From: Candidatus Omnitrophota bacterium | GTDB taxonomy: Bacteria > Omnitrophota > Koll11 > Gygaellales > Profunditerraquicolaceae | Direction: 5' to 3' | Length of the DNA: 5,112 nucleotides | Assembly: GCA_025453435.1 (NCBI GenBank) | Contig: JALOQI010000051.1 | Location: 1 to 5,112, forward strand | Part shown: one piece after another, positions 1 through 5,112 of the stretch | Layout of the letters: every line of letters begins with the position of its first letter | Numbering within the stretch: position 1 is the first letter of the stretch | The notes under the pieces: generated by a model | What the model was told of the DNA's origin: nothing | Database searches by the model: none | What the model saw: only the letters and a program-made list of their open reading frames with translations | Made by a program: the position numbers and the translations under genes

Positions 1-1
1 C

Positions 2-523
2 GGGTTCAAGGTCAAAGCATACAATTTCATAGACGAGAACAAGAAAAACGCCCAGTATTGGCGGGATATAGGAACTCTGGACGCTTATTACGAAGCAAAT
101 ATGGATTTGATACAGGTGGATCCCGTGTTCAACCTGTATGACAGTCAGTGGCCCATAAGGACATACCAGGAACAGACTCCTCCTGCAAAAAGCATATTCG
201 CCGGGGAAGAAATAACCGGCAGGGTCGGCCTGGCTCTTGATTCCCTGGTCGCAGGCGGCTGTATCATATCGGGCGGACAGGTGAAGCGCTCGGTCCTGTC
301 TCCGAATGTGCGCATTAACAGTTATTCCCAGGTAACTGATTCCATACTTATGGAAGGCGTAAGCGTAGGCAGGCACGCGAATATCAAGCGCGCTATAATA
401 GATAAAGATGTGAGCATCCCCGAAGGCGCAGTTATCGGTTATGACCTGGACGATGACCGCAAAAGGTTTGTGGTCACAGATTCAGGGATCGTCGTTGTTG
501 CAAAACGGACTGAAATAAAATAA
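2..523 (+). CDS. glgC: Glucose-1-phosphate adenylyltransferase (ADP-glucose pyrophosphorylase), C-terminal part, 5' truncated
   Basis: The enzyme makes ADP-glucose from glucose-1-phosphate and ATP, the committed step of bacterial glycogen synthesis in the cytoplasm. The frame is open from base 2, so the Met codon at 101 is internal and not the start; 173 residues are visible, whereas the family usually has about 400-430, so the nucleotidyltransferase domain with its N-terminal motifs lies mostly outside the window. Seen directly: the conserved [18 protein letters not shown] stretch (about visible residues 19-36), then PVFNLYD, WPIRTY and PPAKS, which are hallmarks of GlgC at the junction to the C-terminal domain. 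The last ~110 residues have the hexapeptide-like pattern of a left-handed beta-helix ([16 protein letters not shown], then [22 protein letters not shown]), the oligomerisation and allosteric domain. It ends at a TAA and is followed 9 bases later by the acetyltransferase gene, probably in one transcript. The family assignment is secure; allosteric effectors cannot be read from this fragment. Confidence 0.95.
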   Translation, partial: GFKVKAYNFIDENKKNAQYWRDIGTLDAYYEANMDLIQVDPVFNLYDSQWPIRTYQEQTPPAKSIFAGEEITGRVGLALDSLVAGGCIISGGQVKRSVLSPNVRINSYSQVTDSILMEGVSVGRHANIKRAIIDKDVSIPEGAVIGYDLDDDRKRFVVTDSGIVVVAKRTEIK

Positions 524-532
524 GAGGGCGCA

Positions 533-982
533 ATGTTAAGAAAAGCTAAAGTTCAGGATATAAAACAGATCCAGGTTTTGATCAACTCTTTTGCGAAAAA
601 GAACCAGATGCTTGCGCGCTCCCTCAACGAGCTTTACGAGGGCATAAGGGATTTCTGGGTATACGAAAAGAACGATAAGGTCCTGGGCTGCTGCGCTCTG
701 CACGTATCATGGGAAAATCTGGCTGAGATAAAATCGCTGGCTGTTCGCAGTGATCAGCAGTCAAAAGGCATCGGGAAAAAGCTGGTATCGGCCTGCCTTG
801 CTGAAGCAAAGGACCTGGGATCCGAAAGGGTGTTCGTTCTGACATATCAGCCGTCGTTCTTCATGCAGTTCGGTTTCAAGAAAGTCAAGCATGATGACCT
901 TCCGCATAAGGTCTGGGCTGAATGCATCAACTGTCCCAAATTCCCTAATTGCCAGGAAATTTCTCTTTTAAAAATCTTGTAA
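533..982 (+). CDS. GNAT-family N-acetyltransferase, resembling short ArgA-type N-acetylglutamate synthase
   Basis: A complete 149-residue single-domain GNAT protein. Seen in the sequence: a beta-strand pair around residues 42-60 (FWVYEKNDKVLGCCALHVSW), the core strand EIKSLAV (65-71), the acetyl-CoA pyrophosphate loop QQSKGIGKKL (75-84, the Q-x-x-G-x-G type) and RVFVLTYQPSFFMQFGF (99-115) as the last conserved block. The patterns LHVSWENLAEIKSLAV and RVFVLT...FF...GF match the short ArgA proteins known from actinobacteria and other phyla, which acetylate glutamate in the first step of arginine synthesis. The C-terminal tail has Cys131, Cys134 and Cys140 in a CINCPKFPNC arrangement, seen in many relatives. 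The start is supported by AGAGG at 523-527, six bases ahead of the ATG. No arginine gene is next to it, so the substrate is inferred from similarity only; another amino acid or a small-molecule acceptor is possible. Confidence 0.8.
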   Translation: MLRKAKVQDIKQIQVLINSFAKKNQMLARSLNELYEGIRDFWVYEKNDKVLGCCALHVSWENLAEIKSLAVRSDQQSKGIGKKLVSACLAEAKDLGSERVFVLTYQPSFFMQFGFKKVKHDDLPHKVWAECINCPKFPNCQEISLLKIL

Positions 983-1004
983 AGCAGAAGGATTATAGTA
1001 TAAT
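977..1004 (+). promoter_or_regulatory. Sigma70-type promoter of the acyl-CoA dehydrogenase/Etf operon
   Basis: A perfect TATAAT at 999-1004 lies 16 bases downstream of TTGTAA at 977-982 (4 of 6 to consensus). The -35 box overlaps the stop codon of the upstream acetyltransferase gene, and transcription would start near 1011, leaving a leader of about 40 bases before the ATG at 1053. This divides the window into two transcription units, though no terminator is visible here, so read-through from glgC is possible. Confidence 0.6.
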
Positions 1005-1041
1005 ATCTTCTTGTGTTTGCCCGAATAGAACAGATCTAACC

Positions 1042-1046
1042 GGAGG
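1042..1046 (+). promoter_or_regulatory. Strong Shine-Dalgarno site for acyl-CoA dehydrogenase
   Basis: GGAGG sits six bases ahead of the ATG at 1053. It is among the strongest ribosome binding sites in the window and fixes the start of the first operon gene. Confidence 0.8.
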
Positions 1047-1052
1047 AAGACC

Positions 1053-2204
1053 ATGAATTACCAGTTGACCGATGAACAGAAAATGATCAAGGAACTCGCG
1101 CATAAGATAGCAGAAGAAAAGATCAGGCCTGTTGCCGCCAAATACGACAAAACAGAAGAGTTTCCCTGGGAAGTCATCAAGGTAATCGCCGAATCAGACC
1201 TTTTCGGCCTTTTTATTCCGGAAGAATACGGCGGCATGGGCGTAAGCGTCATGAACCTGTGCCTTGCAACCGAAGAATTATCCCGCGCATGCGGCGGTAT
1301 AGCTGTTTGCTATGCTGCAAGCGCGCTGGGCACATTCCCGATCGTGCTTTACGGCAACGACGCTCAGAAAAAGAAATATCTGCCTGACCTTGCAAAGGGC
1401 AAAAAACTCGCTGCATTCGGCCTGACGGAACCTGAGGCAGGCTCAGATGCCGGCTCTATCAAGACTACCGCGCGCAAAGAAGGCAACCATTACATTTTAA
1501 ACGGCACCAAGCATTTCATCACCAACGGCGGCGATGCGGAAACTTATTCAGTTGTCGCTATTACCGATAAAAGCAAAGGCGCAAGAGGCGCTTCAGCGTT
1601 CATAGTTGAAAAAGGCACAAAAGGTTTCACATTCGGTAAAAAAGAGGATAAGCTGGGCATCCGCGCTTCCTCTACAATGGAGCTTATATTCAATGATTGC
1701 AAGATCCCCGCTGAAAACCTTCTGGCAAAAGAAGGCATGGGATTTATCGTAACCATGCGCACATTTGATATGTCGCGTCCCGGAGTTGCCGCTCAGGCGC
1801 TCGGTATTGCGCAGGGAGCTCTTGAACTTGCCGTAAAATATTCCCGCCAGCGCAAACAATTCGATAAACCGATTTCCAGCTTCCAGGGAATACAGTGGAT
1901 GATAGCTGATATGGCTACAGAGATCGAAGCGGCGCGAGCGCTGGTCTATGCAAGTGCACGGGCGATCGACGCAGGAGATAAGGATGTCGGAGCTGTATCG
2001 GCTATGGCGAAACTTTTCGCTTCTGACGTTGCGTTCCGCGTATGCGACAACGCTATCCAGATCCACGGCGGCTACGGCTATATGAAGGATTACCCGATCG
2101 AGAAATATCTGCGCGACGCAAAGATCACCCAGATATACGAAGGGACCAATCAGATCCAGCGCAATATTATCGGATTACAGATGATCAAAGAACTGGGGAA
2201 ATAA
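1053..2204 (+). CDS. Acyl-CoA dehydrogenase (short-chain/butyryl-CoA dehydrogenase-like), probable partner of EtfAB
   Basis: A full-length FAD flavoprotein of 383 residues, the normal size for the family. It interconverts an acyl-CoA and its trans-2-enoyl-CoA in the cytoplasm, exchanging electrons with Etf. Domains in order: N-terminal helical domain (about 1-115), beta domain (about 120-230) with the FAD/substrate signature FGLTEPEAGSDAG (122-134) and FITNGG (155-160), then the C-terminal helical domain with RQRKQFDKPISSFQ (265-278), QIHGGYGYMKDYPIEKYLRD (336-355) and IYEGTNQIQR (361-370). Glu363 in YEGTNQ aligns with the catalytic base of butyryl- and medium-chain dehydrogenases, so the enzyme looks active. 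It is first in a tight operon with etfB (4-base gap) and a ferredoxin-fused etfA. No thiolase, crotonase, hydroxyacyl-CoA dehydrogenase or CoA-transferase is nearby, so the acyl substrate (butyryl-CoA, an aryl-acrylyl-CoA like caffeyl-CoA, or other) is undetermined. In a bifurcating complex it would work in the reducing direction. Confidence 0.93.
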   Translation: MNYQLTDEQKMIKELAHKIAEEKIRPVAAKYDKTEEFPWEVIKVIAESDLFGLFIPEEYGGMGVSVMNLCLATEELSRACGGIAVCYAASALGTFPIVLYGNDAQKKKYLPDLAKGKKLAAFGLTEPEAGSDAGSIKTTARKEGNHYILNGTKHFITNGGDAETYSVVAITDKSKGARGASAFIVEKGTKGFTFGKKEDKLGIRASSTMELIFNDCKIPAENLLAKEGMGFIVTMRTFDMSRPGVAAQALGIAQGALELAVKYSRQRKQFDKPISSFQGIQWMIADMATEIEAARALVYASARAIDAGDKDVGAVSAMAKLFASDVAFRVCDNAIQIHGGYGYMKDYPIEKYLRDAKITQIYEGTNQIQRNIIGLQMIKELGK

Positions 2205-2208
2205 GAGC

Positions 2209-3006
2209 ATGAACATAATAGTCTGCATAAAGCAGGTCCCTGAAACAACCGAAGTCAGGATAAATCCCGAGACAAATACGCTGATACGCGAGGGCGTAAA
2301 GTCCATCATCAATCCTTTTGACATGTATGCCATAGAAGCAGGCGTAAGGCTTAAGGAAAAAATGACCGGCAAAGTCATCGTGATCACAATGGGTCCTCCG
2401 CAGGCTGAAGCAGCACTGCGTGAAGCTATTTCAATGGGAGCTGATGAGGCTGTGCTTGTTTCCGACCGCGCGTTTGCGGGCAGCGACACATGGGCGACCA
2501 GCTACACTCTGTCGTGCGCTATTAAAAAAGCAGCCAAAGAATTCAGCGGGTATGACGTGATCATCTGCGGCAAGCAGGCTTCGGACGGCGATACGGCTCA
2601 GGTCGGCCCAGGGATAGCGACCTTTCTGGATATTCCTCAAGTCACATATGTCAAAAAGATAGAAGAGGTCAAAGATAAAACTATTAAAGTCGAGCGCATG
2701 ACAGAAGAAGGGTATGATGTCGTATCATCTCCCACGCCGGTCCTGTTGACCGTAGTAAAAGAGATCAATGAACCCAGGATCCCGTCGCTCAAAGGAATGA
2801 TGCGCGCAAAATCCGCAAAGATCAATGTTTGGACGGCAAAGGATATCGAAGCTGACCCGAAGGACCTGGGCCTTTCGGGATCTCCGACCAATGTGGTCAA
2901 GATATTCACTCCGCCGCACCGCACAGGCGGCCAGATGATCGCCGGGGATACCGGCGAAGTCACCACAAAACTAGCCGGCCTTTTAAAAGACGTCATCACG
3001 GGTTAG
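2209..3006 (+). CDS. etfB: Electron transfer flavoprotein beta subunit, features of the electron-bifurcating type
   Basis: A 265-residue EtfB, normal family length, that with EtfA forms the flavoprotein heterodimer exchanging electrons with the acyl-CoA dehydrogenase. Seen: the N-terminal MNIIVCIKQVPET start, VIVITMGPPQAEAALREA (56-73), SMGADEAVLVSDRAFAGSDT (75-94) followed by WATSYTL, GKQASDGDTAQVGPGIA (121-137), and the family's C-terminal PRIPSLKGMMRAKS (189-202). Canonical mitochondrial EtfB binds AMP at the second nucleotide site and has a different sequence at the DGDTAQVGP position; the version here is what clostridial and A. woodii bifurcating EtfBs carry, where FAD and NADH are bound. 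That supports, but does not prove, NADH-driven bifurcation. The ATG is four bases after the dehydrogenase stop; its likely ribosome site GGGGA (2195-2199) lies inside the upstream gene, so translation is probably coupled. Confidence 0.93.
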   Translation: MNIIVCIKQVPETTEVRINPETNTLIREGVKSIINPFDMYAIEAGVRLKEKMTGKVIVITMGPPQAEAALREAISMGADEAVLVSDRAFAGSDTWATSYTLSCAIKKAAKEFSGYDVIICGKQASDGDTAQVGPGIATFLDIPQVTYVKKIEEVKDKTIKVERMTEEGYDVVSSPTPVLLTVVKEINEPRIPSLKGMMRAKSAKINVWTAKDIEADPKDLGLSGSPTNVVKIFTPPHRTGGQMIAGDTGEVTTKLAGLLKDVITG

Positions 3007-3015
3007 GGGAAATAT

Positions 3016-4215
3016 ATGTCAATTCAAATAATATCCGAGAAGTGTACAGGCTGCACGCTATGCGTTAAGTCATGCCCGTTCGGGGCTATTACCGTAACGA
3101 ATAAAAAAGCTGTCATCGATCTCCACAAATGCACGCTGTGCGGCGCATGCGTGCCCACGTGCAAATTCAAGGCTATATTCCTGGAAAAGCCGGCAACAAC
3201 AGAAAAGAAAGATTTCAGCAGCCATAAAGGCGTGTGGGTGTTTGCCGAGCAGAAAAAAGGCGCAGTGCAATCTGTTTCATTCGAGCTCATAGGCAAAGCA
3301 AGGGAGCTTGCGGATAAATTAGGCACGTATGTCGGCGCTGTCCTGCTGGGCCACAAGCTGGATATGGCAGCTCAGGAGCTGATTTGCGCGGGCGCAGATA
3401 CGGTATACGTCGTGGATGAACCTCAGCTTGCTAATTTCCTGGATGAGGCATATTCCAAAGTCCTAATAAAACTGATACTGAAATATAAACCTGAAATAGT
3501 GCTCAGCGGCGCGACAATTATCGGGCGTTCTTTGATGGCGCGCGTTGCGATCATAGTGGATTGCGGTCTTACGGCAGATTGCACGGGCCTTGATATCGAA
3601 ATGGACAGGAAAATTCTTTTGCAGACTCGTCCCGCGTTCGGCGGCAATATCATGGCAACGATCATTTCTCCCAATCACAGGCCTCAGATGGCTACGGTCA
3701 GGCACAAGGTATTTGTCCAGCCTGAACTGAACAAGAGCAGGAAGGGCAAGGTCATCAAAGAGACATTCGCTGCATCGGATCTTACATCGCGGACCACATT
3801 GCTCGACGTTGTGGAAGAGGTTGAGAATCTTGTGAATCTTGCCGAGGCTGATATAATCGTTTCCGGAGGCAGGGCTCTGGGTAATCATGAAAATTTCAAA
3901 ATGCTGGAAGAATTAGCGCAGACTCTTGGCGCAGCTGTAGGTTCATCGCGCGCAGCAGTCGACTCAGGCTGGATGCCTTATTCCCATCAGGTCGGCCAGA
4001 CCGGCAGGACAGTCGCTCCTAAATTGTATATTGCCTGCGGCATTTCAGGACAGATCCAGCATCTTGTCGGAATGCAGTCGTCCAAGGTCATTGTCGCGAT
4101 CAATAAAGATCCTGACGCTCCTATATTCAAAGTCGCCACATACGGAATAGTCGGAGATATTTTCGAAATAGTTCCCGCTCTTACAAAGAAATTCAAAGAG
4201 ACCCTCAAGAAGTAG
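3016..4215 (+). CDS. etfA: Electron transfer flavoprotein alpha subunit with N-terminal two-[4Fe-4S] ferredoxin domain
   Basis: A 399-residue EtfA, longer than the usual ~310-340 because of an N-terminal bacterial-ferredoxin domain (about residues 1-60). Two complete cluster motifs are seen: Cys10, 13, 16, 20 followed by Pro, and Cys39, 42, 45, 49. After a short linker (about 58-70) comes the EtfA N-terminal domain ([20 protein letters not shown] at 72-91; [14 protein letters not shown] at 165-178) and then the FAD domain with SGGRALG (283-289), [20 protein letters not shown] (311-330) and the signature [20 protein letters not shown] (339-358) plus [11 protein letters not shown]. In A. woodii CarE the same fusion is known, and the clusters are thought to carry the low-potential electrons toward ferredoxin; the same role is inferred here. 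All cluster and FAD motif residues look intact. The start follows GGGGA (3006-3010) by five bases, and the gene begins nine bases after etfB. It closes the operon. Confidence 0.93.
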   Translation: MSIQIISEKCTGCTLCVKSCPFGAITVTNKKAVIDLHKCTLCGACVPTCKFKAIFLEKPATTEKKDFSSHKGVWVFAEQKKGAVQSVSFELIGKARELADKLGTYVGAVLLGHKLDMAAQELICAGADTVYVVDEPQLANFLDEAYSKVLIKLILKYKPEIVLSGATIIGRSLMARVAIIVDCGLTADCTGLDIEMDRKILLQTRPAFGGNIMATIISPNHRPQMATVRHKVFVQPELNKSRKGKVIKETFAASDLTSRTTLLDVVEEVENLVNLAEADIIVSGGRALGNHENFKMLEELAQTLGAAVGSSRAAVDSGWMPYSHQVGQTGRTVAPKLYIACGISGQIQHLVGMQSSKVIVAINKDPDAPIFKVATYGIVGDIFEIVPALTKKFKETLKK

Positions 4216-4222
4216 ATTTAAA

Positions 4223-4250
4223 TGCCTGGACCGACAGATGGGGGCAGGCA
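4223..4250 (+). repeat. Small inverted repeat just after etfA
   Basis: TGCCTG at 4223-4228 pairs perfectly with CAGGCA at 4245-4250 around a 16-base loop. It begins eight bases after the etfA stop and has no T-run behind it, so it is not a classical terminator. It could protect the 3' end of the mRNA, or be chance: six pairs with a long loop is weak. Confidence 0.3.
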
Positions 4251-4294
4251 CATACTCCTACCGTAAAATCTGCATAAATTTGCACAAATATGTC

Positions 4295-4339
4295 AAGCTA
4301 TGTTTAATTTAGAACTAAACATAGCTTTATTGCTTTTTT
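4295..4339 (+). terminator. Rho-independent terminator-like hairpin after the Etf operon
   Basis: AAGCTATGTTTA (4295-4306) and TAAACATAGCTT (4316-4327) form a perfect 12-bp stem with a 9-base loop, followed by a T-rich tail that includes six consecutive T at 4334-4339. The stem is AT-rich (3 GC pairs of 12) and the T6 run begins seven bases after the stem, so efficiency may be modest. A and T-rich flanks on the opposite side give little support for bidirectional action. It separates the Etf operon from the HTH-smc promoter. Confidence 0.65.
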
Positions 4340-4383
4340 ATGGACTTTTTAGGCGTTCAGTGCATTGTTTTACAAAAATATGC

Positions 4384-4411
4384 TTGACAAAATAACAGCT
4401 ATTAGTATAAT
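4384..4411 (+). promoter_or_regulatory. Consensus sigma70-type promoter for the HTH-smc unit
   Basis: TTGACA at 4384-4389 and TATAAT at 4406-4411 both match consensus in all six positions, with a 16-base spacer. Transcription would start near 4418, giving a leader of only about 24 bases before the ATG at 4442. The spacer contains the near-palindrome TAACAGCTATTA (4393-4404, five of six pairs), a candidate operator. It is the only clear promoter ahead of smc. Confidence 0.8.
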
Positions 4412-4441
4412 TATTCATACAGCGTCTTTAAAAGGATAAAC

Positions 4442-4612
4442 ATGAACGAATTAATGACAATCGACGATCTTGCAGGATACCTGAGGGTAAGCCGCAGGAC
4501 CATTTATGATTGGTTGAAGCATAACAAGATACCGGCGCTTAAGCTCGTCGGCCAGTGGCGTTTCAGAAAAGATAAAATAGATACGTGGATGGACCAGCAG
4601 TCCCACGCTTGA
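4442..4612 (+). CDS. Small helix-turn-helix DNA-binding protein, excisionase/MerR-like (HTH_17 type)
   Basis: A 56-residue protein consisting almost wholly of one winged helix-turn-helix domain. Seen: [20 protein letters not shown] (4-23) is the characteristic first part of the excisionase/BldC-like fold, with the recognition helix around [15 protein letters not shown] (16-30), followed by the wing [20 protein letters not shown] (31-50). Such proteins bind DNA as regulators, recombination directionality factors or nucleoid-associated proteins. There is no integrase, phage gene or attachment repeat nearby, and it lies 25 bases ahead of smc under a shared promoter, so a chromosomal role (autoregulation or control of smc) is a better guess than phage excision. 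The start is supported by AAAGGA at 4431-4436, five bases before the ATG; an internal Met at residue 5 is a possible alternative start. Target and function are unknown. Confidence 0.85.
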   Translation: MNELMTIDDLAGYLRVSRRTIYDWLKHNKIPALKLVGQWRFRKDKIDTWMDQQSHA

Positions 4613-4627
4613 TAATCTTAAAATTGC

Positions 4628-4633
4628 AGGAGG
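4628..4633 (+). promoter_or_regulatory. Shine-Dalgarno site of smc
   Basis: AGGAGG lies four bases ahead of the ATG at 4638, a full-strength site at slightly short spacing. It fixes the smc start, which is also the position where SMC homologues begin. Confidence 0.8.
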
Positions 4634-4637
4634 ATCA

Positions 4638-5112
4638 ATGTATTTCAAACGTCTTGAGATAGTCGGGTTCAAATCATTCATGGACAAAACCGTCCTGGAT
4701 TTCGAGCCCGGCATCACCGCTGTCGTCGGCCCGAACGGTTGCGGGAAGTGTCTGCGCTATGATTCCATGGTTACGCTCGAAGATGGAGCTCAGATTAAAA
4801 TTGGCGAGCTTGTTGAAAGAGCGTTAGCGCATTCGACAGATGTGAAAAAGCTCGATGACGGAGTTATGACAGGGGACAATCCGGAAGATGTCAGGGTGCT
4901 TTCAATGAATCCAAAAACACTGGACATTGAATCAAAGGCCGTATATTCGTTCATAAAACGCAAAGCCCCGGATTATTTATTGTCCATCACGACAAAATCC
5001 GGTAGAAAAGTCGTCACAACCCATTACCATCCGTTCTTCAGTATTAAAGACGGCCAGGTTTTTGCGCTAAAAGCGGAAGATCTCAAAGAGGGTGTTTCGA
5101 TCGCATGTCCCA
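4638..5112 (+). CDS. smc: Chromosome segregation protein SMC, N-terminal end, interrupted in the Walker A motif by an intein; 3' truncated by the window
   Basis: SMC is the ATPase of the bacterial condensin complex (with ScpA and ScpB) that compacts and segregates chromosomes. Residues 1-37 are a typical SMC start: [18 protein letters not shown], then [18 protein letters not shown], where GPNGCGK (31-37) is the Walker A loop. The next residue should be Ser (or Thr) followed by Asn in the common SMC sequence; instead Cys38 begins an intein that continues in the same frame to the end of the window with no stop (158 codons open). The rest of SMC (coiled coils, hinge, signature and Walker B head) should follow the intein downstream, outside view. 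Without splicing the P-loop is broken, so the ATPase would be dead. The gene shares a promoter with the small HTH gene 25 bases upstream. It could be a decayed gene only if the downstream part is missing, for which there is no sign here. Confidence 0.9.
   Translation, partial: MYFKRLEIVGFKSFMDKTVLDFEPGITAVVGPNGCGKCLRYDSMVTLEDGAQIKIGELVERALAHSTDVKKLDDGVMTGDNPEDVRVLSMNPKTLDIESKAVYSFIKRKAPDYLLSITTKSGRKVVTTHYHPFFSIKDGQVFALKAEDLKEGVSIACP
4749..5112 (+). other. Intein, N-terminal splicing (Hint) domain, inside SMC Walker A; 3' end beyond the window
   Basis: Inteins are in-frame protein elements that excise themselves and join the flanking exteins. The 121 residues visible carry the N-terminal splicing motifs. 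Block A is Cys1 with [21 protein letters not shown] (Cys nucleophile, then the V-x-x-x-D/E-G-x-x-x-x-I-x-x-L pattern). Block B is [16 protein letters not shown] (intein residues 84-99), with Thr91 and His94 forming the T-x-x-H-P motif that activates the N-terminal scissile bond. The following [14 protein letters not shown] (108-121) matches the end of the N-terminal Hint half, after which large inteins usually insert a LAGLIDADG homing endonuclease. Blocks F and G, the terminal His-Asn and the +1 residue are outside the window, so whether it is a mini-intein or carries an endonuclease, and whether it is active, cannot be seen. The +1 residue is predicted to be the Walker A Ser of SMC. Confidence 0.9.

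Larger units (their letters stand above)
4216..4441. other. Intergenic region between the Etf operon and the HTH-smc unit
   Basis: This 226-base gap is clearly richer in A and T than the flanking genes and has no convincing ORF. It holds a small hairpin close to the etfA stop, a 12-bp perfect-stem terminator-like hairpin, and a consensus promoter with short palindromes around it; these are listed separately. The stretch at about 4341-4380 shows nothing I can name. Confidence 0.8.

Noticed and set aside
101..523. The ATG at 101 as the start of a separate 140-residue protein
   Set aside because: The same frame is open back to base 2 and encodes conserved GlgC sequence ([14 protein letters not shown]) directly upstream, so the Met is internal to a truncated glgC.
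1593..2066. Minus-strand ORF of 157 codons inside the acyl-CoA dehydrogenase gene
   Set aside because: It lies wholly opposite conserved dehydrogenase motifs and its translation has no recognisable domain; it is a by-product of codon bias.
3463..3888. Minus-strand ORF of 141 codons inside etfA
   Set aside because: It is antisense to conserved EtfA sequence, with no ribosome site or family likeness.
4271..4292. Short direct repeat TGCATAAATT / TGCACAAATA as a repeat element or regulator site
   Set aside because: Two imperfect 10-base copies in AT-rich sequence are not distinguishable from chance.
4442..4612. The HTH protein as a phage or integrative-element excisionase, with an attachment site nearby
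   Set aside because: No integrase, direct repeats or tRNA are present, and the gene sits in a promoter-sharing pair with smc.
4451..4717. Minus-strand ORF of 88 codons across the HTH gene and the smc start
   Set aside because: It is antisense to two well-supported genes, crosses their promoter-proximal spacing, and resembles no family I recognise.
4749..5112. smc read as a pseudogene or as carrying an intron or assembly error, because homology stops after the Walker A motif
   Set aside because: The frame stays open for 121 codons and shows intein blocks A and B starting exactly at the junction with a Cys; a group I/II intron or frameshift would not give this.

Overview
The window reads as ordinary bacterial chromosome of medium GC, with all recognisable genes on the + strand, packed into short operons with Shine-Dalgarno sites and sigma70-type promoters. 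Gene content (glycogen synthesis, a short ArgA-type acetyltransferase, a ferredoxin-fused EtfA, SMC preceded by a small helix-turn-helix protein) suggests an anaerobic or fermentative bacterium. My best guess is an uncultivated lineage such as Omnitrophota or a relative, but that is an impression from gene style and not something proved by the sequence.

Layout. Positions 2-523 hold the C-terminal part of glucose-1-phosphate adenylyltransferase (glgC), followed after 9 bases by a 149-residue GNAT acetyltransferase resembling short N-acetylglutamate synthases (533-982). A promoter whose -35 box overlaps the end of that gene drives a tight three-gene operon: acyl-CoA dehydrogenase (1053-2204), EtfB (2209-3006) and an EtfA carrying two extra N-terminal [4Fe-4S] motifs (3016-4215). 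The trio has the composition of an electron-bifurcating acyl-CoA dehydrogenase/Etf complex, closest in domain design to the caffeyl-CoA reductase CarCDE of Acetobacterium woodii. A 226-base intergenic region follows, with a small hairpin, a perfect 12-bp-stem terminator-like hairpin and a promoter with both hexamers at consensus. That promoter reads into a 56-residue helix-turn-helix protein (4442-4612) and then the start of SMC (4638 to beyond the window end).

The main discovery is in smc. After 37 ordinary SMC residues ending in the Walker A motif GPNGCGK, the frame stays open but the protein changes to an intein: Cys1 and block A at the junction, then a block B T-x-x-H-P motif, cut by the window edge. 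The insertion lies exactly between the Lys and the expected Ser/Thr of the P-loop, so SMC cannot bind ATP until the intein splices out. A native Cys sits at position -3 relative to the intein Cys1, a geometry that could form a redox-sensitive disulfide and gate splicing.
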